In this document: positions 26,244 to 34,539 of the stretch, in pieces
Numbering within the stretch: the stretch's first letter is position 1
Layout of the letters: each line of letters starts with the position of its first letter
Assembly: GCA_029245065.1 (NCBI GenBank)
Contig: JAQWQB010000029.1
Span: 1-36,451 of the forward strand
Reading direction: 5' to 3'
Length of the DNA stretch: 36,451 nt
Source: Flavobacteriales bacterium
GTDB taxonomy: Bacteria; Bacteroidota; Bacteroidia; Flavobacteriales_D; Sanyastnellaceae
Program-made: the position numbers and the translations under genes
Notes under the pieces: generated by a model
Told to the model about the DNA's origin: nothing
Databases searched by the model: none
Seen by the model: only the letters and a program-made list of their open reading frames with translations

Positions 26244-27410
26244 ATGGCAAGTATCCTCATTATAGACGACGAAGCGGCAATTAGAAGCACGCTCAAAGAA
26301 ATCCTTGAATACGAAAATTACAAGGTAGACGAAGCGGAGAATGGGAAAGAAGGTTTGGACAAAGCTTCTGAGAAACGCTATGATATCATTTTCTGTGATA
26401 TCAAGATGCCAGGTATGGACGGGATCGAAACCTTGGAGAAAATGCAACTCAAAGGAATTGACAGTCCCGTCATCATGATATCTGGACATGGAACTGTGGA
26501 AACAGCCGTAGAAGCGTTAAAGAAAGGAGCTTATGACTTCATTGAGAAGCCCCTGGACTTGAACCGTATACTTGTTACCCTTCGCAATGCTACAGACACG
26601 CAGGCGTTGGTGCAAGAGACCAAAACATTGAAGCGTAAGATTCAAAAGAAGCTTACCGTTGAAATCATTGGTGAATCAGCGCCTATTCTAGAAATTAAAT
26701 CGTTGATTGATACCGTTGCACCTACAGAAGCGCGTGTACTTATTACGGGAGGAAATGGTTCTGGGAAAGAATTGGTAGCTCGTCAACTTCACGAGAAAAG
26801 CGAACGCTCCTCTTCACCATTCATTGAAGTAAACTGCGCAGCGATTCCAGCTGAGTTGATTGAATCAGAATTGTTCGGTCATGAGAAAGGCGCATTTACC
26901 TCAGCCATCAAACAACGAAAAGGGAAATTTGAGCAAGCACATGGGGGCACGCTCTTCCTAGATGAAATTGGCGACATGAGTCTTTCAGCTCAGGCGAAAG
27001 TGCTTCGTGCGCTTCAAGAACACAAAATCACCCGTGTTGGAGGAGACAAAGACATCAAGGTAAATGTTCGAATTTTTGCAGCGACCAACAAGGACCTCCG
27101 CAAGGAAATTGAAGAGAACAACTTCCGTGAAGATTTATACCACCGCCTCAACGTAATTCCAATGCACGTTCCTCCGTTGAAGGAGCGCAAAGAAGACATT
27201 CCGTTGTTGGCAGATCACTTCATCAATCAGATCTGCGGAGAATATGGTACTCCTAATAAAGAAATCACCTCCAGCGCAATCAAGGAACTTCAGAAAGGAA
27301 ATTGGACTGGGAACATTCGAGAATTACGAAATGTCATCGAACGACTTATCATTCTTTGTCCGAACAAAATAGACGGGGCTGATGTTAAAAAGTATGCACA
27401 GATAGCATAG
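26244..27410 (+). CDS. NtrC-type sigma-54 response regulator lacking the DNA-binding domain
   Basis: Response regulator of the sigma-54 activator class, 388 residues. The receiver domain (1-120) has the acidic pair Asp8/Asp9, phospho-acceptor Asp52 in [10 protein letters not shown], Ser80 and Lys102. The AAA+ domain (about 140-375) has Walker A GGNGSGKE (169-176), the sigma-54 contact loop GAFTSA (216-221) in place of GAFTGA, and Walker B LFLDEIGD (237-244). It ends 14 residues after the [12 protein letters not shown] helix, and no Fis-type helix-turn-helix follows. The stop is followed by a strong terminator with no sign of a frameshifted tail. It could act from solution, as described for H. 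pylori FlgR. The partner kinase is not in the window. Confidence 0.93.
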   Translation: MASILIIDDEAAIRSTLKEILEYENYKVDEAENGKEGLDKASEKRYDIIFCDIKMPGMDGIETLEKMQLKGIDSPVIMISGHGTVETAVEALKKGAYDFIEKPLDLNRILVTLRNATDTQALVQETKTLKRKIQKKLTVEIIGESAPILEIKSLIDTVAPTEARVLITGGNGSGKELVARQLHEKSERSSSPFIEVNCAAIPAELIESELFGHEKGAFTSAIKQRKGKFEQAHGGTLFLDEIGDMSLSAQAKVLRALQEHKITRVGGDKDIKVNVRIFAATNKDLRKEIEENNFREDLYHRLNVIPMHVPPLKERKEDIPLLADHFINQICGEYGTPNKEITSSAIKELQKGNWTGNIRELRNVIERLIILCPNKIDGADVKKYAQIA

Positions 27411-27455
27411 GCATCAGCCTAACGGAGACATTCCCCTCTCCAACCATCACTTGAG

Positions 27456-27510
27456 CCTTCGAATTTTTCATCTGCCATACGGATGAAGAAATTCGAAGGT
27501 TTCATTTTTT
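27456..27510 (+). terminator. strong intrinsic terminator closing the ABC-ppx-regulator operon
   Basis: CCTTCGAATTT-TTCATC pairs with GATGAAG-AAATTCGAAGG: 17 bp with a single bulged base and a loop of about 9 bases, then TTTCATTTTTTT. It is among the longest stems in the window. Confidence 0.92.
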
Positions 27511-27562
27511 TAAAAGTTTTTTGAAAAAAGAGGCAACCTCGTGGAATCCTGACCGTCATAGA

Positions 27563-27584
27563 AGAGAAAGAGGGCATATTCTCT
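27563..27584 (+). repeat. inverted repeat upstream of the DUF5684-like gene
   Basis: AGAGAA (27563-27568) and TTCTCT (27579-27584) are perfect complements with a 10-base spacer, ending 19 bases before the ATG. A possible operator. No TAnnTTTG box is seen in this 193-base gap, so the promoter is not identified. Confidence 0.25.
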
Positions 27585-27603
27585 AACTAAAAAATTTATA
27601 GCC

Positions 27604-28029
27604 ATGGAAGACGTACAAATTTTAGGACAAGACGTTAGTGTGGGGGTTCTCATGCTAGTTGGCCTAGGTCTGCTCATCGGAGCGGTTGCAAAATGGCGCA
27701 TGTTCGTTAAGTGCAACCAACCGGGGCTTGCTGCATTTGTTCCAGTATGGGACTTAATTGTAACAATGCGCATTATTGGCCGTCCAGACAGCCACATTTT
27801 ATTCTTTTTGATTCCCGTATTCAATATTTACTTCGGTTTCCGAGTATTGATTGAAATCGCGCAATCTTTTGGAAAAAACACTGTTCTCGACTACTTCTTT
27901 GTAGTTGTGTTCAATATTCTCTATCTCCTGAACCTCGCACTTGCGTACAACGAGGTATATTATGGACCGATACACGGTCGTTCGAAGGAGGAAATTCAGG
28001 CGCGCAAGGCTCAGTACGCTACTACCTAG
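27604..28029 (+). CDS. small integral membrane protein, DUF5684-like
   Basis: Membrane protein of 141 residues with three or four hydrophobic helices: about 11-30 (VSVGVLMLVGLGLLIGAVAKW), 43-58 (AAFVPVWDLIVTMRII), 63-80 (HILFFLIPVFNIYFGF) and 96-115. The pattern of a Pro-Gly turn, a Trp/Asp-containing hydrophobic stretch, IGRP and a second helix with IPVFNIYFGFRVLIEIAQSFGK resembles DUF5684, which in Bacteroidota also occurs in front of signal peptidase I. No peptidase domain is present here. Function is unknown. The C-terminus is charged and cytoplasmic or periplasmic. It converges on alaS through a shared terminator. Confidence 0.75.
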   Translation: MEDVQILGQDVSVGVLMLVGLGLLIGAVAKWRMFVKCNQPGLAAFVPVWDLIVTMRIIGRPDSHILFFLIPVFNIYFGFRVLIEIAQSFGKNTVLDYFFVVVFNILYLLNLALAYNEVYYGPIHGRSKEEIQARKAQYATT

Positions 28030-28065
28030 CAGCGCCAGCCTGAAACTAACTATACTTATACTGTG

Positions 28066-28106
28066 AAAAAAATGCGGTTAGCTCAAGTAGTTAACCGCAT
28101 TTTTTA
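28066..28106. terminator. bidirectional terminator between the DUF5684-like gene and alaS
   Basis: Arms AAATGCGGTTA (28070-28080) and TAACCGCATTT (28092-28102) are perfect complements, with three further inner pairs including one G-U. They are flanked by A and T runs, so the hairpin has a T tract in both directions. The alaS stop codon (28078-28080) lies in the distal arm, and its last codons form the loop and proximal arm. Confidence 0.92.
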
Positions 28107-30687
28107 TGGCTTCATCTAAGCCCTCGACTTTCTTACCACCGGCAGTTGCGAAGAATGGCTGACCACCCCCGCCGCCTTGAATATGCTTGGCTAATTCACG
28201 AACAACCGTTCCCGCATTCAGTCCCTTTTCCTTCACGATCTCATCGCTAATGAAGCACGTTATGCTCGGCTTGTTGTCTTTGGCAGAACCCAACACCGCG
28301 AAAAGGCGTGGGAATTCAGCTCGAAGCTGAAAAGCGATGTCCTTGATTTCCCCAGGTCCTATGCTCACTTTCTGAGCTAGAAACTGAACCCCATTGACTT
28401 CTTCAATCAACTTCACAAGATCTTTCTTAACATCGCCTGCTTGTGCTTTCTCGAATTTCTCTAGTGACTTCGTCAGCTCGGCATTTTTCGACAACACGTC
28501 TGCGAGTGCTTTTTGAGGATCTGCAGGGTTCTTCAGCAAGCCTTTCAGTTCTTCAAGCGCAGTTAAACGCTCCTTCACATACGCTTGTGCCTTCGCCCCA
28601 GAAACGGCCTCAATTCTTCGAACACCAGCAGCTACAGCGCTTTCTCCAGCAATTTTGAAGAAACCAATGCTCCCTGTAGCTTGCACATGAGTACCACCAC
28701 ACAGCTCAATGGATGAACCAAACTTGATCACGCGCACGGCATCGCCATACTTCTCTCCGAAGAGCATCATCGCTCCTGTCTCTTTCGCCTCATCCAACGG
28801 AACATCTCTCATTTCATCCAATGGAATGTTCGCTAGAATTCTTTCATTCACTTGTGTCTCCACTCTTTCAATCTCTTCATCAGTCAATTTGGAAAAATGA
28901 GAGAAATCAAAACGAAGGTAATCTGGATGGACCATAGAGCCTTTCTGCTCTACGTGAGTTCCTAACACATCTCTTAATGCTTCATGCAATAGGTGTGTTG
29001 CACTGTGATTTCTTGTGGTTGATTCACGCCTAGCTCCTGCAACAACTGCATTGAACTTCGAACTTGTATCCGTTGGCAGTTTGGTAGTGAAATGAACAAT
29101 CAGGTTGTTCTCTTTCTTCGTGTCTTTGATAGACACCTTCTCTCCATTGGCTTCAATAAAACCTTGATCACCAACTTGACCTCCTGATTCCGCGTAGAAC
29201 GGAGTGATGTTGAACACCAATTGGAACTGATCTTTTCCTTTCTGAGTGACCTTGCGGTACTTCGTAATATAGACAGGCACTGTGGTACGGTCATACCCTA
29301 CGAATTCTTCAGTATCATCTTCTTTGAGAACAACCCAGTCTTCCGTGGTAATTTTACCATCAGCACGTCCACCTTCTCGTTGCTCATTCAGCGCCTTTTC
29401 GAATCCTTTTTCGTCAATCGTCATCCCATTTTCATCAGCAATCAATGCTGTGAGGTCAATTGGAAAACCGTAGGTGTCATACAATTCAAACACGGCTACT
29501 CCGTCCAAGACGTTTCCTTTTTCATTGGAAATCATCTTCTCCAGTCGGGTAATGCCTTTATCTAAGGTGCGGAGGAAACTTTCTTCCTCTTCCTTTATAA
29601 CCCGTTGAATGATGGTTTTTTGATTTTCAAGTTCAGGGAAGAAAGGCCCCATTTGCTTTATTAACTCCAGCGAAAGTTCATGAATGAACGACTCCTTGAT
29701 ATCTAAGAAACTGAAGGCATATCGAATCGCACGACGTAAAATTCTTCGAATCACATAGCCCGCGCCGTTGTTTGAAGGCAACTGACCATCAGCAATGCTA
29801 AAAGCGACCGCTCGAACGTGATCTGCTATCACACGCATGGCAACATCTTGCTTGGAATCAGATTGCTTGTACGTGATACCTGATTTGGTCTCAATAAACT
29901 TGATGTAATGCGAAAAGACATCGGTATCGTAATTCGATGTTTTTCCCTGCAACGCCATTGCTAGACGCTCCAATCCCATTCCCGTATCAATATGTTTTGC
30001 AGGAAGCGCCTTCAATTCGCCTGATGCCATTCTCATGTACTGCATGAAAACGAGATTCCAAATCTCAATAACCTGCGGATGGTCTTTGTTCACTAATTCT
30101 GCTCCCGGCAAGGCCTTTCTTTCTTCGTCTGATCTGAGGTCAACGTGAATTTCAGAACATGGGCCACAAGGACCTACTTCGCCCATCTCCCAGAAATTAT
30201 CCTTCTTATCACATTCAAGGATACGCTCTTCCGGAAGAATTCCTTTCCAGATATCCTTTGCTTCTTGATCAACTCCCAGTCCGTCTGCTTTGTCTCCTTC
30301 AAAAATGGTAATGTACAATCGGTCCTTGTCAAGCTTGTAATGCTCAGTAAGAATTTCCCAAGCCCATTCGATGGCTTCTCTCTTGAAATAATCTCCAAAT
30401 GACCAGTTTCCTAGCATTTCGAACATGGTGTGGTGATAGGTATCCACCCCCACTTCTTCCAAGTCGTTGTGCTTCCCAGACACGCGCAAGCATTTTTGGG
30501 TATCGGCCACACGCGAAAACTTGATTTCAGAGTTACCTAAGAACAAATCTTTGAACTGATTCATTCCAGCATTGGTAAACATCAACGTTGGGTCATCTTT
30601 AATAACCATAGGTGCTGACGGTACGATTTCATGCCCTTTGGACTTGAAGAAATCGAAGAATACTTGACGGATCTTAGCTGATTCCAT
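28078..30687 (-). CDS. alaS: alanyl-tRNA synthetase
   Basis: Class II synthetase that charges tRNA-Ala and edits mischarged Ser or Gly. 869 residues, the normal length. The catalytic core begins [22 protein letters not shown] and includes [15 protein letters not shown] and [19 protein letters not shown]. The editing domain has the zinc-site HxxxH in [11 protein letters not shown] and the later CGGTHV. The C-terminal DHHA1 part ends [17 protein letters not shown]. The stop lies inside the shared terminator hairpin. It is divergent from the M23 peptidase gene. Confidence 0.99.
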   Translation of the reverse strand: MESAKIRQVFFDFFKSKGHEIVPSAPMVIKDDPTLMFTNAGMNQFKDLFLGNSEIKFSRVADTQKCLRVSGKHNDLEEVGVDTYHHTMFEMLGNWSFGDYFKREAIEWAWEILTEHYKLDKDRLYITIFEGDKADGLGVDQEAKDIWKGILPEERILECDKKDNFWEMGEVGPCGPCSEIHVDLRSDEERKALPGAELVNKDHPQVIEIWNLVFMQYMRMASGELKALPAKHIDTGMGLERLAMALQGKTSNYDTDVFSHYIKFIETKSGITYKQSDSKQDVAMRVIADHVRAVAFSIADGQLPSNNGAGYVIRRILRRAIRYAFSFLDIKESFIHELSLELIKQMGPFFPELENQKTIIQRVIKEEEESFLRTLDKGITRLEKMISNEKGNVLDGVAVFELYDTYGFPIDLTALIADENGMTIDEKGFEKALNEQREGGRADGKITTEDWVVLKEDDTEEFVGYDRTTVPVYITKYRKVTQKGKDQFQLVFNITPFYAESGGQVGDQGFIEANGEKVSIKDTKKENNLIVHFTTKLPTDTSSKFNAVVAGARRESTTRNHSATHLLHEALRDVLGTHVEQKGSMVHPDYLRFDFSHFSKLTDEEIERVETQVNERILANIPLDEMRDVPLDEAKETGAMMLFGEKYGDAVRVIKFGSSIELCGGTHVQATGSIGFFKIAGESAVAAGVRRIEAVSGAKAQAYVKERLTALEELKGLLKNPADPQKALADVLSKNAELTKSLEKFEKAQAGDVKKDLVKLIEEVNGVQFLAQKVSIGPGEIKDIAFQLRAEFPRLFAVLGSAKDNKPSITCFISDEIVKEKGLNAGTVVRELAKHIQGGGGGQPFFATAGGKKVEGLDEAIKNAVNYLS

Positions 30688-30754
30688 AGTGTTTTCGCGG
30701 TAATTGGAAGACTTCTAATTGTTGTTAAACCCACGTCAGACGGGGAGTTACAGA

Positions 30755-30785
30755 TTGCAAAAGTAGATTATTTTAGATACTTTCG
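30755..30785 (+). promoter_or_regulatory. promoter of the M23 peptidase gene
   Basis: TTG (30755-30757), a 20-base spacer and TACTTTCG (30778-30785), 7 of 8 to TAnnTTTG. The transcript would start near 30790 with a leader of about 27 bases rich in A and T. Confidence 0.6.
30758..30765 (-). promoter_or_regulatory. -7 element of alaS
   Basis: On the minus strand TACTTTTG matches TAnnTTTG fully. The predicted start is near 30753, giving a leader of about 65 bases. No clear -33 TTG is seen. The box directly abuts the -33 TTG of the divergent M23 promoter. Confidence 0.6.
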
Positions 30786-30816
30786 TGCGGCTTTTAGTTA
30801 AGCAAATTAGAAAACT

Positions 30817-31788
30817 ATGGCACGGTATCGTTACAAGTACAATCCTGAGCAGTTAAAATACGAGAAGGTTCCCTTTACATGGAAGGACTATCTTTTGGTG
30901 TCTGGTAAATGGATTGCAGTAGTTGCAGCCGTCTCTTTTTGCTCCATCTACCTCTTCAATCGGTTTTTCGAAAGCCCCAAGCAATTGGAACAAAAACGAG
31001 AAATTGCTTTTCTAGAAGAACAACTTGGTTCCATGACTTCTGATTTGGAAAAGATGGACAACATTGTTGCTGAAATTGCGCAGCGCGATGACGAAGTTTA
31101 CCGAAACATCTTTGGTGCAGAACCCTTCCCTAAGCACCTGCGTCAACCTGGCATAGGAGGAACTGATAGAGAGCTTTCATTGCGTGGATTTGATCATTCA
31201 GAAGACGTTATTCAGACGAAGCGAATGATATCGCAGATTCAGCGCAAGCTTGTCTCACAAAGCAAGTCTTTTGAAGAATTGTTTGAATTGGCGCGAACGA
31301 AAGAAGAAATGCTTTCCTCTATTCCAGCCATTCAACCTGTTCGTAACGAAGACCTCAAGCGAATGGCGAGTGGATATGGGTACCGAATTCACCCGATTTA
31401 CAAGGTTCCTAAGTTTCATGCAGGAATGGACTTCACCGCGCCCACCGGAACAGACATCTTCGCCACAGGCGATGGAGTCGTTGAGCGGGTTGAAAGAAAA
31501 CGCACTGGATACGGCTTAAACGTCATCATTCGTCACGGCTATGGATACAAAACACTGTACGGCCACATGAGCAAAATCAGTGTTCGCCAAGGACAGAAAG
31601 TGAAACGAGGAGACGTTATTGGACTTGTAGGAAACACCGGAACTTCGGTGGGGCCTCACTTGCATTACGAAGTAATTAAAGACGGCGAAAAAGTTAATCC
31701 GGCACACTATTATTTCAATGATTTGACGCCAGAACAGTTTGAAATAATGCTGGAGCAATCTTCCAGTGCGAATCAGTCGTTCGATTAA
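30817..31788 (+). CDS. M23 family (LytM-type) membrane-anchored peptidoglycan endopeptidase
   Basis: Zinc endopeptidase acting on peptidoglycan cross-bridges or peptides in the periplasm, 323 residues. A single membrane helix at about 33-48 (IAVVAAVSFCSIYLF) follows a short cytoplasmic N-terminus with aromatic and basic residues. A coiled coil (about 55-95, EQKREIAFLEEQLGSMTSDLEKM) and a linker come next. The LytM domain spans about 180-295 with zinc ligands His201 and Asp205 (HAGMD) and the HxH pair His281/His283 (GPHLHYE), plus His250 in YGHM. All ligands are present, so it should be active rather than an EnvC-like activator. The MerR-like gene starts 27 bases downstream. Confidence 0.95.
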   Translation: MARYRYKYNPEQLKYEKVPFTWKDYLLVSGKWIAVVAAVSFCSIYLFNRFFESPKQLEQKREIAFLEEQLGSMTSDLEKMDNIVAEIAQRDDEVYRNIFGAEPFPKHLRQPGIGGTDRELSLRGFDHSEDVIQTKRMISQIQRKLVSQSKSFEELFELARTKEEMLSSIPAIQPVRNEDLKRMASGYGYRIHPIYKVPKFHAGMDFTAPTGTDIFATGDGVVERVERKRTGYGLNVIIRHGYGYKTLYGHMSKISVRQGQKVKRGDVIGLVGNTGTSVGPHLHYEVIKDGEKVNPAHYYFNDLTPEQFEIMLEQSSSANQSFD

Positions 31789-31801
31789 TCATTTTCCTTC
31801 G

Positions 31802-31809
31802 TACCTTTA
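31802..31809 (+). promoter_or_regulatory. possible -7 element of the MerR-like gene
   Basis: TACCTTTA is 7 of 8 to TAnnTTTG and ends 6 bases before the ATG at 31816. If used, the transcript would be leaderless or carry a 1-3 base leader. No -33 TTG is seen. Confidence 0.35.
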
Positions 31810-31815
31810 GAAAAG

Positions 31816-32151
31816 ATGCCTTACAAGGAAAAGGAAATAGAAAAACAGTACTTCTCCATTTCGGAAGTAGCGAAAATGTTCGACGTAAACACGTCCCTCA
31901 TTCGTTTTTGGGAGAAAGAATTTGACGCCATTCAGCCGAAGAAGAACAAAAAAGGTAATCGTCTTTTCACCCGAAAAGATCTCCAAACGATTCGCACCAT
32001 ACATCATCTTGTTAAAAAGAGAGGCTTCACCTTAGACGGCGCCAAACAGCAGCTCAAAGACAATCCTGATCAAGTAAACCAGGAAGCTGAGGTTATTCAC
32101 AAGCTGGAAGATATCAAACAGTTCTTAATTGACTTGAAAGAGAACCTATGA
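31816..32151 (+). CDS. MerR family transcriptional regulator
   Basis: Small DNA-binding protein, 111 residues. The winged helix-turn-helix of the MerR type spans about 12-80: YFSISEVAKMFDVNTSLIRFWEKEF, then NRLFTRKDLQTIRTIHHLV and GFTLDGAKQQL. After it only a short helix remains (VIHKLEDIKQFLIDLKENL), with no effector-binding domain and no Cys, so it probably does not sense metals in the MerR way. Its stop overlaps the next gene's ATG by ATGA. In relatives I know, a MerR gene follows an M23 gene and precedes lemA; here no lemA follows. Confidence 0.9.
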   Translation: MPYKEKEIEKQYFSISEVAKMFDVNTSLIRFWEKEFDAIQPKKNKKGNRLFTRKDLQTIRTIHHLVKKRGFTLDGAKQQLKDNPDQVNQEAEVIHKLEDIKQFLIDLKENL

Positions 32152-32417
32152 GAACAAGTCGCATTCTGCGTTTCTTGCTCTTCTCTAATTTTGTCGTACT
32201 ACTTGTTTTCGCCTACACCTTGTACATTGAGTTCGACAAGAGTATCAACAATGCCAATCCGTTCAATACCCGGACAACGAAAATGATCGTAGGTGCAGTA
32301 CCATTCGCTGTATCAATGATTTACTTGCTTATTACTTACTTTCGAAAGTCTGATGAACAAGATGAATCTGACGTATTGGACGACTATTCAGAAAAGAAAC
32401 AAGACGATTTTCAGTAA
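32148..32417 (+). CDS. small two-helix membrane protein, unknown
   Basis: 89 residues with two hydrophobic helices at about 8-27 (RFLLFSNFVVLLVFAYTLYI) and 46-65 (MIVGAVPFAVSMIYLLITYF). A very acidic tail follows (DEQDESDVLDDYSEKKQDDF). I do not recognise the family. Its ATG overlaps the MerR stop (ATGA), so the two are translationally coupled. Its 3' end overlaps the convergent hldD by 7 bases with no terminator between. The coupling and codon use support a real gene. Confidence 0.75.
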   Translation: MRTSRILRFLLFSNFVVLLVFAYTLYIEFDKSINNANPFNTRTTKMIVGAVPFAVSMIYLLITYFRKSDEQDESDVLDDYSEKKQDDFQ

Positions 32418-33379
32418 TAGGTAGGCCCCTTCTGTAGGTAGTTCTGTACGTAATCGTTCACCCCATCTTCTAATTCCGTGAAAGGGGTGTTGTACCCAGC
32501 GTCGATAAGCTTTTGCATATTCGCTTCCGTAAAATACTGGTACTTATCGCGAATGTCTGCAGGAGTGTCAACAAATGAAATATCTTCTGGTTTGTTCAAC
32601 GCCTTGAAAGTAGCTTTTACCAGATCCAAGAAAGTGCGTGCCTTGCCCGTACCGAGGTTGTAAAGTCCACTGTGCTTTCTACTTTCCATATGGAACATGC
32701 ACACATTCACCACATCCTTGACGTAAACGAAATCACGCTGTTGGTGTCCGTTTTCATAATCTTCACGGTGCGACCGAAAAAGTTTCATGGCTTCAGTCTT
32801 CTCTATTTGATTGAACGCATGAAACACAACACTGGCCATTCTTCCTTTATGGTATTCATTTGGTCCATAAACGTTGAAAAACTTTAATCCTGCCCAGAAA
32901 AACGGTTGCTTCTCTTGCTTGAGTGCCCATTTGTCAAATTCATTCTTCGACTCACCGTACGGATTTAGCGGCTTCAATTCGTCCACAATATCATGGCGAT
33001 CATCATACCCTAACTCTCCTTCTCCATAAGTAGCAGCTGAAGATGCATACACCAATGGCAGCCCAAATTCGATGCAGGCATTCCAGATATCTTTGGTGTA
33101 ATTCAGGTTGAGTTTATCAAAAATGGCTTGATCGAACTCTGTTGTATCTGTTCTTGCGCCCAGGTGAAAAATGAACTGCACCTGATTTTCATTCGCACGA
33201 AGCCATGTAATAAAGTTTTCACGATCAACAAGTTGTGTATACTTCTTGCCTTCGTAATTTACTTTTCGATCCTCTCTTGAGAAATCATCAACGAGAACGA
33301 GGTCATTATACCCTTCTTCGTTTAACTTTGCGACGAGACAGCTAGCGATGAAGCCAGCAGCTCCTGTAACAACGATCAT
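32411..33379 (-). CDS. hldD: ADP-L-glycero-D-manno-heptose 6-epimerase
   Basis: Extended SDR enzyme that epimerises ADP-D,D-heptose to ADP-L,D-heptose for lipopolysaccharide inner core. 322 residues. The dinucleotide motif is TGAAGFIA (5-12), Ser-Ser-Ala appears in YASSAATYGEG, and the catalytic YxxxK is Tyr141/Lys145 in NPYGESK. FFNVYGPNEYHKGRMASVVFHAFNQI is characteristic of HldD rather than of GalE-type enzymes. HldE and other heptose genes are not nearby. The 3' end overlaps the convergent small membrane-protein gene. Confidence 0.93.
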   Translation of the reverse strand: MIVVTGAAGFIASCLVAKLNEEGYNDLVLVDDFSREDRKVNYEGKKYTQLVDRENFITWLRANENQVQFIFHLGARTDTTEFDQAIFDKLNLNYTKDIWNACIEFGLPLVYASSAATYGEGELGYDDRHDIVDELKPLNPYGESKNEFDKWALKQEKQPFFWAGLKFFNVYGPNEYHKGRMASVVFHAFNQIEKTEAMKLFRSHREDYENGHQQRDFVYVKDVVNVCMFHMESRKHSGLYNLGTGKARTFLDLVKATFKALNKPEDISFVDTPADIRDKYQYFTEANMQKLIDAGYNTPFTELEDGVNDYVQNYLQKGPTYY

Positions 33380-33410
33380 AATGGTTCTTTTTGGCGAACA
33401 AATTTGACTA

Positions 33411-33418
33411 CAAATGTA
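33411..33418 (-). promoter_or_regulatory. -7 element of hldD
   Basis: On the minus strand TACATTTG matches TAnnTTTG fully, the same sequence as at the ribosomal operon. A TTG at 33437-33435 is only 16 bases away. The leader to hldD would be about 27 bases. Confidence 0.55.
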
Positions 33419-33468
33419 TTGTAATTGAGCGAGCCAAACAGCGTGAATAGAACTGCAAAAGCCAATTT

Positions 33469-33891
33469 ATGAAAACCGTATACGTAACACGACGTGAAAG
33501 ATTCAATGCTGCACATAAGCTTTGGAACGACGAATGGAGTGCCGAAAAGAATAAAGAAACCTTCGGAAAGTGCGCCAATCCTAACTGGCATGGACACAAC
33601 TATGACCTCCATGTTACCATTAAGGGAGTGCCCGCAGCAGACACGGGCTACTGCATGGACTTGAAAGACCTGAAAGACATTATCATTGAGCACGTGATTG
33701 ATAAGCTAGATCATAAAAACCTCAACCTTGATGTGGATTTCATGAAAGGCAAAATGGCCTCAACTGAAGTGTTGATCATTGCGATTTGGGAACAACTCGA
33801 ATCTCATGTGAACGCAACAGGATGTAAATTGCATCAAATTCGACTTTACGAAACAGAAAATAATTACGCTGATTACTACGGCGGAGAATAG
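33469..33891 (+). CDS. 6-pyruvoyl-tetrahydropterin synthase-like protein
   Basis: T-fold zinc enzyme acting on dihydroneopterin triphosphate, 140 residues. Zinc ligands are His16 (FNAAH) and His41/His43 (HGHNY). The catalytic triad is Cys35, Asp81 and His82 (LDHKNLN), with substrate-binding Glu128 in YETENN. The Cys-to-His spacing is [13 protein letters not shown] (C-x5-HGH), as in animal PTPS, not the C-x3-H-x-H of QueD. This suggests 6-pyruvoyltetrahydropterin as product, though database labels often say QueD. folE starts 2 bases after its stop, supplying the substrate. The promoter is not evident. Confidence 0.88.
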   Translation: MKTVYVTRRERFNAAHKLWNDEWSAEKNKETFGKCANPNWHGHNYDLHVTIKGVPAADTGYCMDLKDLKDIIIEHVIDKLDHKNLNLDVDFMKGKMASTEVLIIAIWEQLESHVNATGCKLHQIRLYETENNYADYYGGE

Positions 33892-33893
33892 TT

Positions 33894-34496
33894 ATGGCAG
33901 GATACGAAAGAATAGAGAAGTACGATGAAGAGACGGTCGAGAAGAACGCCGCATTGTACAAGCAACTCCTGAGCGCTCTGGGTGAAGACCCTTCAAGACA
34001 GGGGTTGGTAAAAACACCCGAAAGAGCAGCCAAGGCCATGTCTTTCCTCACAAGTGGATACGACAAAGACCCGGCTGACATTTTGAAAGGTGCCATGTTT
34101 GACGAAGAGTACAACCAAATGGTTCTTGTAAAGGACATCGAACTTTTCAGTTTGTGTGAGCACCACATGCTTCCTTTCTTTGGAAAAGCACACATTGCTT
34201 ACATCCCAAACGGAAGAATTGTTGGTCTCAGCAAAATTCCACGGGTGGTAGACACCTTTGCTCGTCGACTTCAAGTGCAGGAAAGATTGACCGATCAGAT
34301 TCGTGATTGCATTCAAGAAACGCTTGATGCCGCTGGTGTTGCAGTAGTTATAGAAGCCCGACACTTGTGCATGCAAATGCGCGGTGTTGAGAAGCAAAAT
34401 TCGGTTACCACAACTTCAGCCTTCACCGGAGAGTTCCTAAACAATGATAAAACGCGAAAGGAATTCATGCAATTGATTCAAGCAAAACTCAGTTAA
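33894..34496 (+). CDS. folE: GTP cyclohydrolase I
   Basis: Converts GTP to 7,8-dihydroneopterin triphosphate, the entry step to folate and biopterin. 200 residues. Zinc ligands are Cys88 and His91 in [12 protein letters not shown] and Cys159 in HLCMQMRG. Further signatures are [27 protein letters not shown] and [10 protein letters not shown]. This is the zinc type IA enzyme. It begins 2 bases after the PTPS-like gene, so both are cotranscribed and catalyse successive steps. Confidence 0.98.
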   Translation: MAGYERIEKYDEETVEKNAALYKQLLSALGEDPSRQGLVKTPERAAKAMSFLTSGYDKDPADILKGAMFDEEYNQMVLVKDIELFSLCEHHMLPFFGKAHIAYIPNGRIVGLSKIPRVVDTFARRLQVQERLTDQIRDCIQETLDAAGVAVVIEARHLCMQMRGVEKQNSVTTTSAFTGEFLNNDKTRKEFMQLIQAKLS

Positions 34497-34539
34497 ATCA
34501 AGGTCTTTTGTAAATTGGTGCTTGTAAGAATTTATAGAA

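Noticed and set aside
33376-33693. 105-codon minus-strand frame between hldD and the pterin synthase
   Set aside because: It is antisense to the well-supported pterin synthase and overlaps the hldD promoter.
33469-33891. Assignment of the pterin synthase as QueD
   Set aside because: The Cys-His spacing is that of PTPS, and no queC, queE or queF is adjacent. The assignment stays open but is less likely.
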